DNA of 64,000 bases from Notospermus geniculatus (GCA_002633025.1 NMRB01000001.1:948210-1012209); one strand, 5' to 3'; positions 49,237 to 62,800 are shown, numbered from the stretch's first letter. Numbers and translations: made by a program. Notes: generated by a model from the sequence alone, not told the origin.

Positions 49237-49365
49237 CTATAGATGTGTACCGAAAATTGCGGACGACGTGACATGACGCCGTAGTGCATCCAACACATGC
49301 TGATGCATTGCGACGTCACTGACGCCATGTAAACATGGTCCGCAATTTATGGTACATGACTATAG
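49237..49365 (-). mobile_element. 131 bp palindromic MITE, copy B
   Basis: Reverse-complement relative of 23904-24035, sharing the CTATAG ends and CGTCAGTGACGTCGCAATGC core. It lies about 240 bp upstream of TMEM248 exon 1 (second copy) and is absent from the first copy. Confidence 0.85.
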
Positions 49366-49599
49366 TGACCATGGTGACAGCAGGAGTCAGGACCCCACCC
49401 CAGCCAGCAAACAATTGTGCTTTTGGTTGGTGTGGGCCGGCGGCACCATATCGGTAGCCTGTGATGTGGTCAGGTTAGCATATTAGACTTAAATAGGCCT
49501 AGGCCTGCCGCCTAGTCATGCCCCATGCTTGGCACAATTTTCAGAGCCATCTCCAAAGCTGACATCCTAAGTTTTTAATCCTCTTTTTTTCAGATCAAA

Positions 49600-52500
49600 A
49601 TGAAGCTAACCCCGATAGAAAACCTGAAAGGGTTTGCGACAACACGGCCTCCACTGATGGTCTTTATGATATGCATGAGCGCATTTGCCATCATATTAGT
49701 AACACTTGCATATTTCATCAAAGTGAATGAAATCAAGAATCATGACTTGTCACAGGTGAGTACACTTTGTCATACAGAGAGGTGATTCAACATGTCATTG
49801 TTTTCAAATGTGGTTTGTTCATTATCATAATTCTGTACATCATCTCTTGCCATCACCGTTATCAAGAATATATAAGTACCAAGAATGTACAACTCAAAAT
49901 ATGTGCCAAAAGTGAGTTTACTGATTTGCCTTTGTGAACCTGTAACTGAAGGGATCTTAATTTGTGAAGGATTATTGTGTAGAGAAGATCATTACGAACA
50001 AAATGACACCTCCCGCAGTTATGTGCACTCAGAAATAACCGAGCTACAGAGTAGTTTTGAATGGACCATATTTTCGACAAATTGATATCGTACTTGATCT
50101 CAGGGTCGGGCACTCTGACCTAAACAACAAATCCATGGTTTCACCAAAATCAAAAAAAAATTGTACGCCAGTAATATGTCTGTAACTTTACATAAGAATA
50201 TTGCCGATATTCTGAATAATACAATTCAGTCAACAACCGTTAAATCTAAACATTGGTTATTTAATCGGAAGGCCTATAATTACCGTACGCCCTCTATTAT
50301 CAGAAAAAGTAACCTAATGCCCATCCGTTTGATTGATTACTAAGTTGTACATTCTTGGTACTTATATATTCTTGCCGTTATGTACCAGTAATTACTTGTG
50401 TTTTATGAGGAGGTGAGGCAGGGTCTTGGCTCTAAATCATTCTTTCTTCTCTTCTAAGCATGCCCATCTTGATCTTGTCTTGTTATTGAATCTACTTTGG
50501 TAAATCCATTTTGTCCCTTTCAGGATTGGAATGTTTTCTTAGAAAGTTTCTCAGAGCTCCAGTTCTGTGTTACTGGTAATGCGACTGATCCTAATAGCCC
50601 TCCACCAGTCACAGAAAAAACACCAGAGAAGGTGGACGTGGTTGTAAAGGGTGCAGCAGAGAAAGATAGTGGCAGGCCTTTAGTCATCCCAAATAAACCT
50701 GCCAATGTAAATGTCACTGAAGAAAACAGAACAACTGATGTCTTAGAAAATACAAGGTAAGGCTGACAAGTGACTCTGCTAGTAGTTACTAATACTTCAC
50801 TAGTGACATGTTTCCCCAAGCTTTTGACAGGAACATGACATCACTCATCAATGTTGTGTTTCAGAAATAGACAGCAAAGAACGATAGTCAGAAGTTTGCA
50901 CCATCTGCATTTCTCAGACTAATGATTGTTTTGACATGAATTTTTTCAGAAATTATTCGGTGTCACTCCTGATAACTATACATCCATCATTAGATTTTCT
51001 TCGTATCCCTCACAATGTTACTCATCTGTATGGAGCAGTCACTGGAGCACAGTTGGGACTCAGAGGTGAGTAGTCTGGAAAGGTTGAAAAAAGAAAAGAA
51101 ACTTTCATACTGTCATGTTACTCGATTTTCAATCAGCAGGCCCATACAGCCTTAACCAGAATACTTTTGTAACTGCTGACCTTTAATATGTGGCTGGGAG
51201 CTTCCTCTCGCAAGTTGGTTTGATACATACATGTACATGTCTGTATCAATTGATAAAAACTGCAGTTTAATTTCTTTACAGGACCAGCTCTCTCTCAGGA
51301 AATTAATGTCACCTTTGCTCTACCTTATGACTGGAATGCAACTAAGTGCGACAGTGAAGGAAAGTGTGCCCCGGTACAGATCTACACCTGTGTTAACTTT
51401 CAAGCTGCACCTTCTATTTTTCCAATCACCAGGTATGTAGTTGGCAAAATCGAGTTTTATTCATAACTGAAGAGTTTTGTATCTGTAGATCATCAGTAGT
51501 GAGTACTGAGATGTACAGTAGTGAGTACTGAGATGTAGTGAGTACAGAAATGAGTTCAGTAGTGAGATGTGTCTTGACAAATTCGTAATTGTAAAGAAGG
51601 GTCATGTAATGTTACATGTAGACTTGTTGTAATGATGGTTGGAGAGAATATAACCAGTTGCAAAGAGTTCTTTTTTAGCTCACTGGGGTGAGCTATTACG
51701 ATGGTGCAGCGTCCGTCGTCCGTCGTCGTCGTTGTCCGTTAGCAGGGCACGTTTCGTAACCGCTGGAGCTATTGATCTGAAACTTGGTACATATATACCC
51801 CTAGGTCAGATGACCCACGACACCAAGTTTCGGTCCGATTCGACTCTCAGTTTGGCCACCAGGTGGCGGAAACCAAAAACACAAAAAGTACAATAACTCC
51901 TGAACTAATGACTAGATCATCTTCAAATTTTTATCATAGGTGTAGCTAATAAGGATACATAACATATATAACGGGTTTTTGATTTGACCTACTTTTCAAG
52001 GTCACAGAGGTCAAAGTTCGACAAAAGTGACGAACCTGCCACAGTTTGTCATTATTTCACCGAGCAACTTCATATCTTGCATAAACATGCATTGGAGGGG
52101 TACCTTAAAAAATACCAAGTTTCGGCCCGATTCGACATCCAATATGGCCGCCAGGTGGCGTAACCTGAAAATCAAGTAAGTGCTATTACTCAGGAACGGC
52201 TTGACGCAGAGTGCTCAAATTTGATATTTACCTCCATCTAGATGACCTTTACATGCATGTCAAATTTCGGCCTGATTTGACTTCAAACATGGCCACCAGG
52301 TGGCGTAACCCAAAAATCATCAAAGTGCTGTAACTCAGGAACGCCTTAACCCAAAGCGCTCCAATGTGCTATGTGGCCCCCCGCAGATGACCTTTATGTC
52401 CATGTGAAGTTTCGGCCCGATCGGACATCCAATATGGCCGCCAGGTGGCGTAACTAGAAAATCATCAAAGTGCTGTAACTCAGGAACGACTTGACCTAAA

Positions 52501-53798
52501 GCGCTCCAATGTGCTATGTGGTCCCCTGCAGATGACCTTTATGTACATGTGAAGTTGCAGCCCGATCGGACATCTAATATGGCCGCCAGGTGGCATAACC
52601 CCAAAATCATCAAAGTCTTTTCTGGGAATGACTTGACCCAGATTGCTCATAACTGATATGTACCTCCCTCTGTCATTAGACTATTATGTCCAACCCAGTG
52701 AGCACATGGTCCATGGACCATTTCATTACTTCCAGGAAACCTGTTGGTTGCTATGGTGTAAATGAGACTGGGGTTGAATACCATGCCCACATTGAGGCCC
52801 ACAAAAGCTCATCCTTCTTCAACTACTACAGATGTAAGGAGCAAACCAAGATATCAGTCCATTATGATCTGAATCCTACACTTACTGTGATGCTTTCATT
52901 GGTAAGTGATTTGAAAAAACAAACCAACCATCCTCAGCCACCCTAACTTGGCATTTCCTTCTCAGTTAACATGATCTGTAATCTTCATAAAGAAAATGGT
53001 GTATCCTTGACTCTAGAAGCCAAATAGACTGCTGCTGTGTGCAAGGATAACATTAATGACAGAAATGAGTACACTTCATGGTTATACTTTGATGTTTGTA
53101 TATTACAGCATGATCGTTCATTGATCAATCTCCATCTAATGCATACTAGTTACTTCCTCTTTGTGATGGTAGTGACTATGTTCTGCTATGCCCTTCTCAA
53201 AGGAAGACCATCCAAAGCCAAGTACCAGCCAGTGCCAAGAGATGTAAGTGAAAAGGTTAACCTCTCATCACACTCCCAGTTCCCATTATACATTCAACCA
53301 CATCTTTGGTCGTCAACCTTGCAATTTGGGTCAGGTCATATCTGCATTACATGTACGGTATGTACCGGCAATGAGGAACCCGCGAACTAACGCCACGACG
53401 TTGCACTGTCAGTGGAAGACCCGAAGTCCTATTTTCTAACAGTATTTCCATTTACTTCTTGCCCCAAAATAAACCACTCTGTTTGGTTAGATTTTGATCA
53501 AATTACACGGTCCTGTTTCATTTTCAAAGTTCTCTATATGTTAATACTGCTTTGTTTTGTCAGAAATGCCACAGGATGCCAATACTGACGTCTTTTGGGA
53601 AAAATGCCACAGAAAATTGTGTAGAAAAATGTACACAGATGTTTTGACGGCGTGATGTCAACAGCGAAAAAAGTGACGTTGGTACGTCATTCGGGTTTTA
53701 AACTTGCTGCGCCATCTATTGTCACCCGGGTTCCCCATTGAAACTAATGTATTGTCACTTTCTTTCAGGATGAAGAACACTCATCTACCACTTTGTAG
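49600..53798 (+). CDS. TMEM248: TMEM248 orthologue, complete
   Basis: Membrane glycoprotein of unknown function, related to TMEM219. Exons: 49600-49755, 50524-50756, 50950-51065, 51282-51432, 52736-52901, 53109-53243, 53769-53798, all in frame, 328 aa (human about 314). Membrane segment 1 is residues 19-40 (LMVFMICMSAFAIILVTLAY); segment 2 is about 288-304. Between them lies a lumenal/extracellular loop with eight N-x-S/T sites and cysteines. The block HDRSLINLHLMHTSYFLFVM starting at residue 275 is almost the same as in vertebrates. The ATG is six bases after an acceptor, so a noncoding 5' exon is expected. Exon 1 exists twice in the window. Exon 2 is the least conserved. Confidence 0.95.
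49863..50374. mobile_element. 512 bp non-autonomous transposon with proven empty site
   Basis: About 32 bp perfect inverted ends beginning CAAGAATATATAAGTACCAA. It is flanked by a 7 bp duplication CCGTTAT (49856-49862 and 50375-50381). In the first exon-1 copy the same intron reads through with a single CCGTTAT, which defines the element's edges. No transposase. Seven-base duplications do not identify the superfamily on their own. Confidence 0.9.
51488..51575. repeat. Short tandem repeat in TMEM248 intron 4
   Basis: GTAGTGAGTACTGAGATGTA recurs about two and a half times, with decay. Confidence 0.7.
51676..52729 (+). mobile_element. Dispersed element with ~144 bp internal tandem repeat
   Basis: Starts AGCTCACTGGGGTGAGCTAT and ends GGTCCATGGACCATTTCATT. 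TATGGCCGCCAGGTGGCGTA or close variants recur near 52144, 52288, 52432 and 52577, a spacing of about 144 bp, with a more diverged one near 51855. A piece of its 3' end occurs in reverse orientation at about 62342-62500. The element stops about 6 bases before the acceptor of TMEM248 exon 5. Confidence 0.8.
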
Positions 53799-54237
53799 AG
53801 ATGGTTGTCTCCATTGATTGACAGCTGTGATAGGATTAGCAATCTTTTCCGATGGAGACGAGGGAATTTGTTGTCATGCTTGTTGTTGAGTCTGAAGGGC
53901 AACCTGAAGCTTATACATGTACATGTATTGAAATAGGAAAATCGAGGCAGTGGCATATATCCACTGCTGTTTTCAACAATCAAGTTGACAGGCGATATTC
54001 TGCATTGGTCAAGCCCTATGACCCATCACAGTGGATGCATGTGTCCTCATCAACTCTGCTTTAGGACAACAAATGTGGCTTTAGGGTGGTGGCATGTGTC
54101 TTTGATCCTAATGGATTTGAATGCTAGAACGTAAATGTGCTTATCCCAGATCTGACAGACTGATGAAAGGTGTGACAAGTGGATTCTTTGGCTCACTGAT
54201 GCTCTGAAGCACAGATACAGTGCTTATTTGTGAGGCG

Positions 54238-54413
54238 GTCTAGGAAAACCCATTGGATGTTGCATTTGATGAAAGTGTTGAAGGCCTTGGTGAACCTGCA
54301 TATTTCAATAGCTGAAATGCCCTACATAACAGGTGAACAGTAGCAGATCAATACACAGGCAATCTGACAGCCCTTATTGATCATTCAGTGACATCTGATG
54401 GGTTTTCCTAGAC
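54238..54413. mobile_element. 176 bp MITE
   Basis: Inverted ends GTCTAGGAAAACCCAT and ATGGGTTTTCCTAGAC; 440 bp downstream of the TMEM248 stop, possibly inside its 3' UTR. Confidence 0.8.
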
Positions 54414-55774
54414 ATTTGTTTTAGTAGTGTTCATGAGGTCACTTCTTCAACCTTTTATGGGGTCAGTTTGGCATTGATGCAGCAGGAAAGCTCACTGTTC
54501 TGAACTCCTGAAGTTGATTGTCCTCTGGTGAACCTTATTCCCAATGACGGCAAGCAAGACCAATGTCATAAGAATGTGTTGTTCCCAATAATAAATGTAG
54601 TGTCCATGTGTGTCGATGCACATGTGTCTGGTATAGTGTACAGACCTCCTGAGGACTGCTTTCATCCAGCGTGAAAAATGGTCACCTGTGCAATGAGGTT
54701 TTTCTTTATCGTGTAGAATAGTGTTTGGGTGTTGATTTCAACATTGTATATCCACTGTCACTGAAATCAAAAGGTATCATGGAATAAAAAGTTCATTCGC
54801 GCGTGTCTGAATTTTATTTAGCCTGTCTCATGATGCTACTAATGTGTCGCCCATATCGACTACATGTATATGTTTGGATGGTACCATCAGGCTGAATGTT
54901 ATAGGCTTGTGTTGAGATGTAGGCTAGGGAAAGACAGAATGATATGGTACCCTGACACAATGGTGATGAGATTCTTTTTGATATTTTTTGCTGGGTTGTT
55001 GAGAATGCTTTTGTCGTTAAATTAGTATTTGTAAACTGATAAACAAAACAGAGGACTGCTTTGCATTTTCAAAAGGCATGCGTGTGTTAATGAAAAACTG
55101 ATGTGTTGTTATGTATACTGGATATTCTCTTTGAGAACTTTGTGTGTAAGTATTTTGTTGTCATAGAAACTGATGAGGAGAGCTTTTTCTGATACGATTA
55201 CTGAATTCATCCGTTTCACTTGTGCTGGTTTCTTCAAACACTAGATTATTGCTACATTAGATAGGCAGATTTGAATTAGCCTTGTTTTTAATACATATTA
55301 GTACATGTATACATGTAGGCGTACATTCTTTTATACTTCTTGCAATATAGTGGTAACTTTGTCTTCAGAGGCTTTCTCGTAGTTAGAGCTGAATCATTTG
55401 CTTGTGTCATGATTCATTGGGACCTCATTAATTTCCTGTGCTGTGAATGACACTGAAATATCATCCCAAATGGCCGGCAGTTGTGGCTTTGGCCATCCTT
55501 GAATTGGTCAGTAGGTTTGTTAGTCAGATATCCGATTCATGAACCATTGAAATCAACTTGCCTCTAAGATATACTTTGTTGGAAAATCTCATAGTTCACT
55601 GGTGATTTTTATGCTAAGCTTTACAGTTATTTGTTTCCTAGAAGTTAATTGAATCATTTTTGCTTTCATTATCAAGCATTCCATTTTGTGCTTTATACCC
55701 TCACCATCATGGAGAAGAAATTTTCACTTTCGCATGTACGGTACATGTTCACCAGGGCATTTTAAAAGAAATTA

Positions 55775-55965
55775 ACCACTTCAGTGCTCTATTCCGGTAA
55801 ACTGGGACAGCACGTCATGACACCAGAACGCCAAAGGTTTACGTTATGAATAACGTCATGACGCTGTTTTAATGGGAAAATGCATTCCAGTCTCAGCAGT
55901 GATGCCGTCTGGGCACTACACTCGATGTCATTGTAACACCAAAGTACAGCCAGCACTGAAGTGGT
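55775..55965. mobile_element. 191 bp MITE
   Basis: Inverted ends ACCACTTCAGTGCT and AGCACTGAAGTGGT. Confidence 0.65.
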
Positions 55966-56483
55966 CAAGACCTCACTGTGCTCATTGGTTCTGGCATAGG
56001 AGTACAGACTGTTGCTGGGACAATGAGGTGATCAAAATTTGGCTATGATGTTGTTTCAACTAGCAAGTCTGCCAGGGAGATACCGTGAGGTTTTGATAAC
56101 TTAGTTAGATTTGTGAGATGCTCTTAGTGGGAGCCCTGCAGAACTAGTCTTTGTAAATAGCAATTGGAAATTGTCTTGAGAATAAAATGTACAAATGAAT
56201 GGAAAGATTTTGTCACTTCATTGATATGGATCCATATAATTCATCATGTCTTGTGTTGTAATTGGTCATTTCAAAGTTTACAGTGATGAAGAGCGTGGTC
56301 ATCGAATGATGCAGAGCTTGGTGATGGATATAAAGGGTAATTTTTGACCCTGAGTAGCCTTGTGTCCCTCGTCAAGAACTTCCTTCGTCATGCAACGCAT
56401 ACTACACAAGTCTTGATCAATGAACCACACAAAAGGCATTCATTGTATACTACCGGTACCTGGTTTTGGTGTGCTGCCCATTT

Positions 56484-56692
56484 GTGAGCCGCTCTGGCAA
56501 AACCAGACGCTTGTCGCTCAGAAGTTCAGCCTAAACAAACTAAGATGACACCTGGAGATAATGGAAGAAATAGATTCTGTCAGATTTCATAATAGGCAGA
56601 GTAATATTGAAACTGACAAACATTAGGTCTCAACCTGCCAAGGTAAGAGCGACAAGCGTCTCGTTTTGCCAGAGCGGCTCACATTTATGGTA
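56484..56692. mobile_element. 209 bp MITE with ATTT duplication
   Basis: Inverted ends beginning GTGAGCCGCTCTGGCAAAAC and running about 36 bp with few mismatches, through GCTTGTCGCTC / GAGCGACAAGC. ATTT flanks both sides (56480-56483 and 56693-56696). Confidence 0.85.
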
Positions 56693-56867
56693 GCTTTGAT
56701 CCCTATTCCAAGCCAATTCATATTTTTTTCAAAAGACAAAATGTCTCCAGGCAAAGATGCAGAGGCTTACAGTATGAATCTTGCATGTCTTGTATGGTTA
56801 ATGCCCTGGGAGTACAAAAAAAGCAATGAACAAATAATTTGCATCAGTTTCCATTTTATTCCAGCTG

Positions 56868-59800
56868 TCACACCTTTTCACTATGCTTATGTTTACATTT
56901 CTTCTTTTTGTAAGTGTGACAAACACTGCTTTCAGTTCCACCATCTTTACCCCCTTCTGTCATGCCAATATCAAATTTTTTGTGCCCCTTCTTTTTCTTC
57001 TTTGCACCATGCTTGTGAATTTTGTCTTCAATAGTTGTAGGCATAAATCGTGGTTCTGAAACACCACTGACATTTTTCATTGCCTTGTTATCATGTTTGA
57101 CGGAGTTGTCTAACACACCACCTTCAACAACATGAGGTTCACCCACAGTATCCTTACATTCCCCAGGAATGTGTTGACCACCTGTATTTTCACTCCCTTT
57201 TTCAGATGCATTCAGCACAAAGTCTGTTTTATGTTTCTTTTTCTTTTTCTTCTTCTCAATTGGTGTGTCTCCATTAGCATCACAGTCCAAGTTTCTCTTT
57301 GTAACAGATTTACTGCCAAGCTTACTTGAGCATTTTTCAGCACATTTAATTTCAATATTTCCTGTCACAGGCAACTCAGTCAGATGTGACAGAGCAGAAG
57401 GTCCTTGTGGGGTAACGTCCTTCGCCTGTTTCAATATGTCTTCACCTGAAACAGCAGCTGCTGCAAATCTCCCAAGTTCTTCATCAGTGTCACTTTCAGA
57501 GCTGCTTAAATGCCGTTTTTGTAGTTTTCTCTGTGGGAATGGAACAACAGCATCGTATCCTACACCAATAGTTGTTAAGGAATTTGCAAATAACTTTACT
57601 CCTGGACTTCCTGAAACAGAATGAAAAAGATATTTCATGAATTCTGTTTACACCTCTCAACCATCCATCTCCTTGATGAATGGGAAGGGAGCCAGGGAGT
57701 AGTTACCGGTATGTATGGGTAGCATTGATGTCATTGGCAGATCAGGTCAGAATGTAGTTACCTATTGTGACTCCAGCTGCAGTCAACAAGAAATGTGGCC
57801 TAGTCCTGGTGTTGCATTGCTTCATGGTTTTCCCAGCCACCTGGCTTTAATGAAGAATAAAACTATTGTACCTGTTTCCCTGCTTGAACTAGGGCCTTGT
57901 TTCTCCGAGGTCTTTTGAAGGGACTCGCATTCAGTTTTTACCACATCAACTGACCTGCAACATGAACACAATAATGTACAATGGTGCTGATGTTCATTGT
58001 TCAAGTTCAACAACTCAGACAGTATAAGCTTGATACCTGGATACCTTGATACATGTACATCACTGATATACGTGGGTGTGGCTATCCCTGTGCCCGAGTG
58101 CCCAAAATTATTAGGCAGACAAGAGACAAGTGAACTTTCCTGTATCCAAACACAGCTATATTTTAATTTGAAATTACATGTACCTGTCAAGAATCTGACT
58201 TAGTTTCTTGGCTACATGAGCTCGGAATTCTGGAGTGGTGTTCAACTCATTTTGATCTGCCTCAGTCTCTTCAGATCTGTTCCTGAAATAATGAAGAATT
58301 GATCATCCGAGATTTATAGAATAGAATAAAAGACAAATCATCAAGAGATGCAGTAGGCCCTATATTAAGAGTTAATTATACAAATTCAAATTGTTTATTA
58401 TCGCCATTTAAAATACAGCATTTACACTGGCTAGAGAGATAATATTCATAGGGCGTACAGTAACGCCATGGTGGTGCCATCTACTACTGATCAAGATGTA
58501 TGCCTTTTAAAATTCATGTGATAAGAACAGACAAAATTACACACCTTAGTGAGGGTGGCACTGAAGCAGGTTCTTCCATATTCTTCAAAATTTTGGTCAA
58601 TGATGCCACTGGCAATTCTGAAATTAGAGTAAGTAACAATACTGTACTGAATCTGAAGTGAAGAAAACTGAAAATTCCTGATAGGCCTAACATAAAAATA
58701 AAAACTGACTCAAGATCGGGAGCAAGGTATCGTAAACGACACGGAAGTCTTCTACTTATACTACAGAAATAAATGGATAAAAGCGGTCACATACAAGCTT
58801 GGACACAAGCTCACAGTCCCGACCAAGATTACGTAGCAGAACAACAGTCAGCAGTGTCCAACCTTCTGGAAGATAGTATTTTTGATACCCCGAGGAGACA
58901 GGTAAACTTCGCTTCTCCGTGCCCAAATAGGCGTTTACTAGGTGAACCTACTTCTCCGTCGTCACAGAAGGACTCCCACACCACCTTCGTATTCCCATCA
59001 CAAGGGGGTTTTCACTCCACCCCACAGACACGTGACTCACGTGGTACTGGCAGTAACATAAGGAAAAGGGAAATCAGACTACCCCGGACACAGGCGAACG
59101 ACTACGCGAAGAACCAAATAAAAAGGGCCGACAAGATCTGGAAAATACAATGGACGAACTGGGATCAGGCCAGGCTAACCCGCCGACAGTAGACAATATG
59201 ATGGCGCTCTTGGACGGATGGCGGGCAGAACAACGAGCCCAGTATGAAGCATTAAACCGGAAGATGGACAATATAACCATCAATCTGAAAGTCGAGGTCA
59301 AAGAGGCAGTTGATGCAGCCATTAAGGAGAAGCTGCCCGAGATCGATGGAAGGATGGACAAGAAAATCGATGAAGCAAAATTGTCACTTCAAGGATCTTT
59401 CACCAAGAGTCTCAAGGACGTTGGGAAAAAGATTGATGACATAGAAGATGATTGGAGGAAAGAGAAAGATATACAACAAAACATTATTATCGGCGGATTG
59501 CCGGAGTTAGTATTTGATAATTATATGACCCAAAAAACCGAGGACGTAAAGGCTGTACGGGAATTGATTGAGCGCACAAGGTTGCAAGACCGTACCATCA
59601 TCAGAACCGCAAAAAGGATAGGAGAAAAGAAACCTGGGGATACGCGTCTCGTAAAACTCATTCTTGCAAACCAAAATCAGAGGGACTTATTCCTTGACAG
59701 AATAAACTTGCTCAAGAGAGAACAAAAGGGTAAAACCAAAGAAGAGGGGGGCCTCGACCATCTGACATTCTCCATCGATAGGACAAAAAAGGAGCGCGAT

Positions 59801-62800
59801 GAGTACAAGAAATTGAAACAGGAGATGGAGGAAAGACTGAGGCAGGGCGAACGAGATTTAAAAATCCGCAGGAATAAAATTGTGAAAGTTAAGCCGCCCT
59901 TTCGGGGAGACCCCCAGACGGGGGGACATTAGGAAAGTACCACTGGAAATGCCACCTGTCAGATGTCTATTGTCGAACGCTGACAGCCTCCACAACAAAA
60001 TTGCCGAACTAGAAACTGTAGCTCTTGAATTAAAACCAGACATTATTGCTATAGTAGAGGTTAAGCCGAAGAATTCAAGATTCCCCTTACGTGAATGTGA
60101 CATCCTACTAACCGGATATCAGACTCCTGTTCATAACCTGGAGGAAAACGGTAGAGGAATCTGTGTTTTTGTTAGGGAAGGAATCTCGTATCAGAATATT
60201 ATCTCCAGAGAAAAAGGCCAAATCTTAGAGATACACTTGGACGATCAGGCTGGAACGCCAATGCCCATTTGCGTTGCTTATCGTAGCCCCAACAATTCCA
60301 CTGAGGAAAATAGCAAGCTGTTTGAAGTTGTCAAAGATGTATTAAGTAGGGAGAAAGCAAACACACTATTACTTGGAGACTTTAACTTGCCTGAAATAAA
60401 CTGGGAAAGGGAAACCAGTTTGGGAGGACCAAACCATAGATCAACAAAATTTCTTGAGATAGTGCAGGAAGCTATGGCAACACAACTGGTTAGGGAAGAT
60501 ACCCACCATAGGCCAGGCCAAAGATCAGTTAAAGTCAGTTCACAAAATTGAATATGCAAATTAAGTGGGTTCCCGCCGTCCGATTTTGGCGGATTTTGGA
60601 TATGATGTCCAAGGTGACCGAATAAAACATTTAAAGCAAAAAAACCTTCTGTTGCAATTTGTTCCCGGTTCGCCGGAATTTTCGCTTAAATTTACTGGAC
60701 TAACATTACCCCCTCCTTAAAGAAAAGTTGACGCCCTCGTCAACACCACAAAAAAAACATATATATACACATTACATACTATACAAATGATACAACCACC
60801 ACAACCACTTCACAAAATTCGATACAATTAGGCCTAGGCTACAGTAACACGGTGCAAAAAAACAACAGTTCAGCTTTAAATCCTAGTAGGCTAGGTCTAG
60901 GCTAGAGTCTAGGTAAGGTAGCGGGCCTAGGCTAGTAGGCTTGTTAAAATATCAACACCGCCACATATATCATGGTTAAGTAGTCTCTATGTACAATAAT
61001 AATAATTCAAATCAAGTCCATATCATTTACTATTTAGGATCTCGCATCACAACATCTTCAAAATGTCCATTAGTCCATCCAATCCATCCTGGGCTACATC
61101 TTCATCAAGGCTGTTCTCCAATCCATCAGTCCATTCATACCATCAGTCCATCCATATCATACACCACTGTTCACAACAAGCAGTTCTTGTTTGCTACCGA
61201 CTCATCTTCTACTTCTTACCACTTACAGATGATGAAGTGGAGAGGTCAGGGAGAACCCTCCATGATCTGTCCAGTTTTCCATTACTCTTCAGTCTTCTTC
61301 GTTTCCAATTCCTTCTCTCTCTTCTGGTACGGCCCTTCACCGCGTCTTCAAAAAGATCTCTAAGGTGCAGGGGAACTTCCTTGAGTTCCTCGTGCTTCCT
61401 TGAATTTGGCCCTTTCACATTTCGCGTTTTCTCTACTCGCGTGTTCAAAGATTTCTCAGTCACCACTAATCTTCGGGCATAGTCGAAATTTTCTCGCAAC
61501 TCAGGATTTTCTTCCTTGAGCAGGGTTCTAACAGTTGTTTTTACCTCTTCTACCACCCCTACGGTCATGTCTTGCTTGATAGAAGCATCTTGTGGAAATG
61601 GGTTGATTACTCTAACCTTAACCGTCACGTTATCCACAGGATTCACCAAGCATTTTGCGGTGACAAGTCCAGTCCTTTCCGAAAAGAGTGGACATGTCTC
61701 CACAGATACTGAATCCGCTTGGCAGGTGGTAAAAAACGTCCTGACTTCTTTACGCGACAAGTTTGTCCCAACAACCAGAATGAAAGCCGGCCACAACATG
61801 CGAAAAAAGCCCCTTTGGATGAATGAGCGAGCACTAAAGGTAGTGAAAAGGAAACATGAAACCTATAAACGATACCTGAGAACAAAGGAGGGTACAGATT
61901 ACCAGGCGTACATAATCGAACGAAACAAAGCCCAAAGAGAAGTTCGAAAGGCGAAAAGAAATTTTGAAAAGAAAATCGCAACAGAAGTAAGGTCAAACCC
62001 TAAAGCATTTTGGGGGTACTACAATAGTAAAACGGCCAGATTCCAACAAATCCCCACCTTAATAAGCCAAGACGGAGTAGAGGCAGAAGATGACAAAGAG
62101 AAGGCTGAGTGCTTAAACGAGTTCTTCAGTAGTATTTTTACTGTGGAAGACACCACCACAGTCCCAACATTGCCGACTCGAAACACGGAAAATCAAATGC
62201 CACCCGTTCAGATCACCTCGGACGTCGTTAGGAAGAAACTGAGTGAACTCAACACCACGAAAGCCCATGGACCCGATAAAATCCATCCTGTCATCCTTTA
62301 TGAACTGAGGGAAGAGCTCTGTGTACCACTTTCACTGTTATTCAAAATGAAATGGTCCATGGACCATGTGCTCACTCATTGACATAGTGTAATGACAGAG
62401 AGAGGATGATCGAACATCTGGGGCAAGTCATTCCCAAGTTGCAGGACTTGTTTTTGGCCACCTGGAGCGAAGCTAAGAATCGAATCGGACCGAAACTTGG
62501 TTAGGGTTAGGCCTATGTCCCAGAAGAACAGATGACCTGCATGTTCAAGTGTAGGCCTANATTAAGAAAGCCTACTCACTTTTAGGCACCATTAGGAGGA
62601 CATTTATTAGCTTACCAGGCACGATTTTCCTTCCCCTGTTTAAAGCTCTCGTGAGACCTCATCTTGAGTATGCTCAAGAGATTTGGAGTCCCTGGAGAAG
62701 AGCGGACATCGTCCGACTAGAGCGTGTGCAAAGGAGAGCGACTAAACTTGTGCGTGGCCTTAGAAACTTGTCATACACTGACAGACTCCGTAGATTGAAT

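Larger units (their letters stand above)
53799..56850. other. TMEM248 3' region and convergent intergenic space
   Basis: Candidate AATAAA signals at 54590, 54783 and 56181. No further gene recognised. Three foldback elements are listed separately. Confidence 0.45.

Noticed and set aside
61516-61705. Plus-strand frame start of the 288-codon ORF
   Set aside because: This part is antisense to the Gypsy pol fragment; only the part after about 61706 is LINE ORF2.
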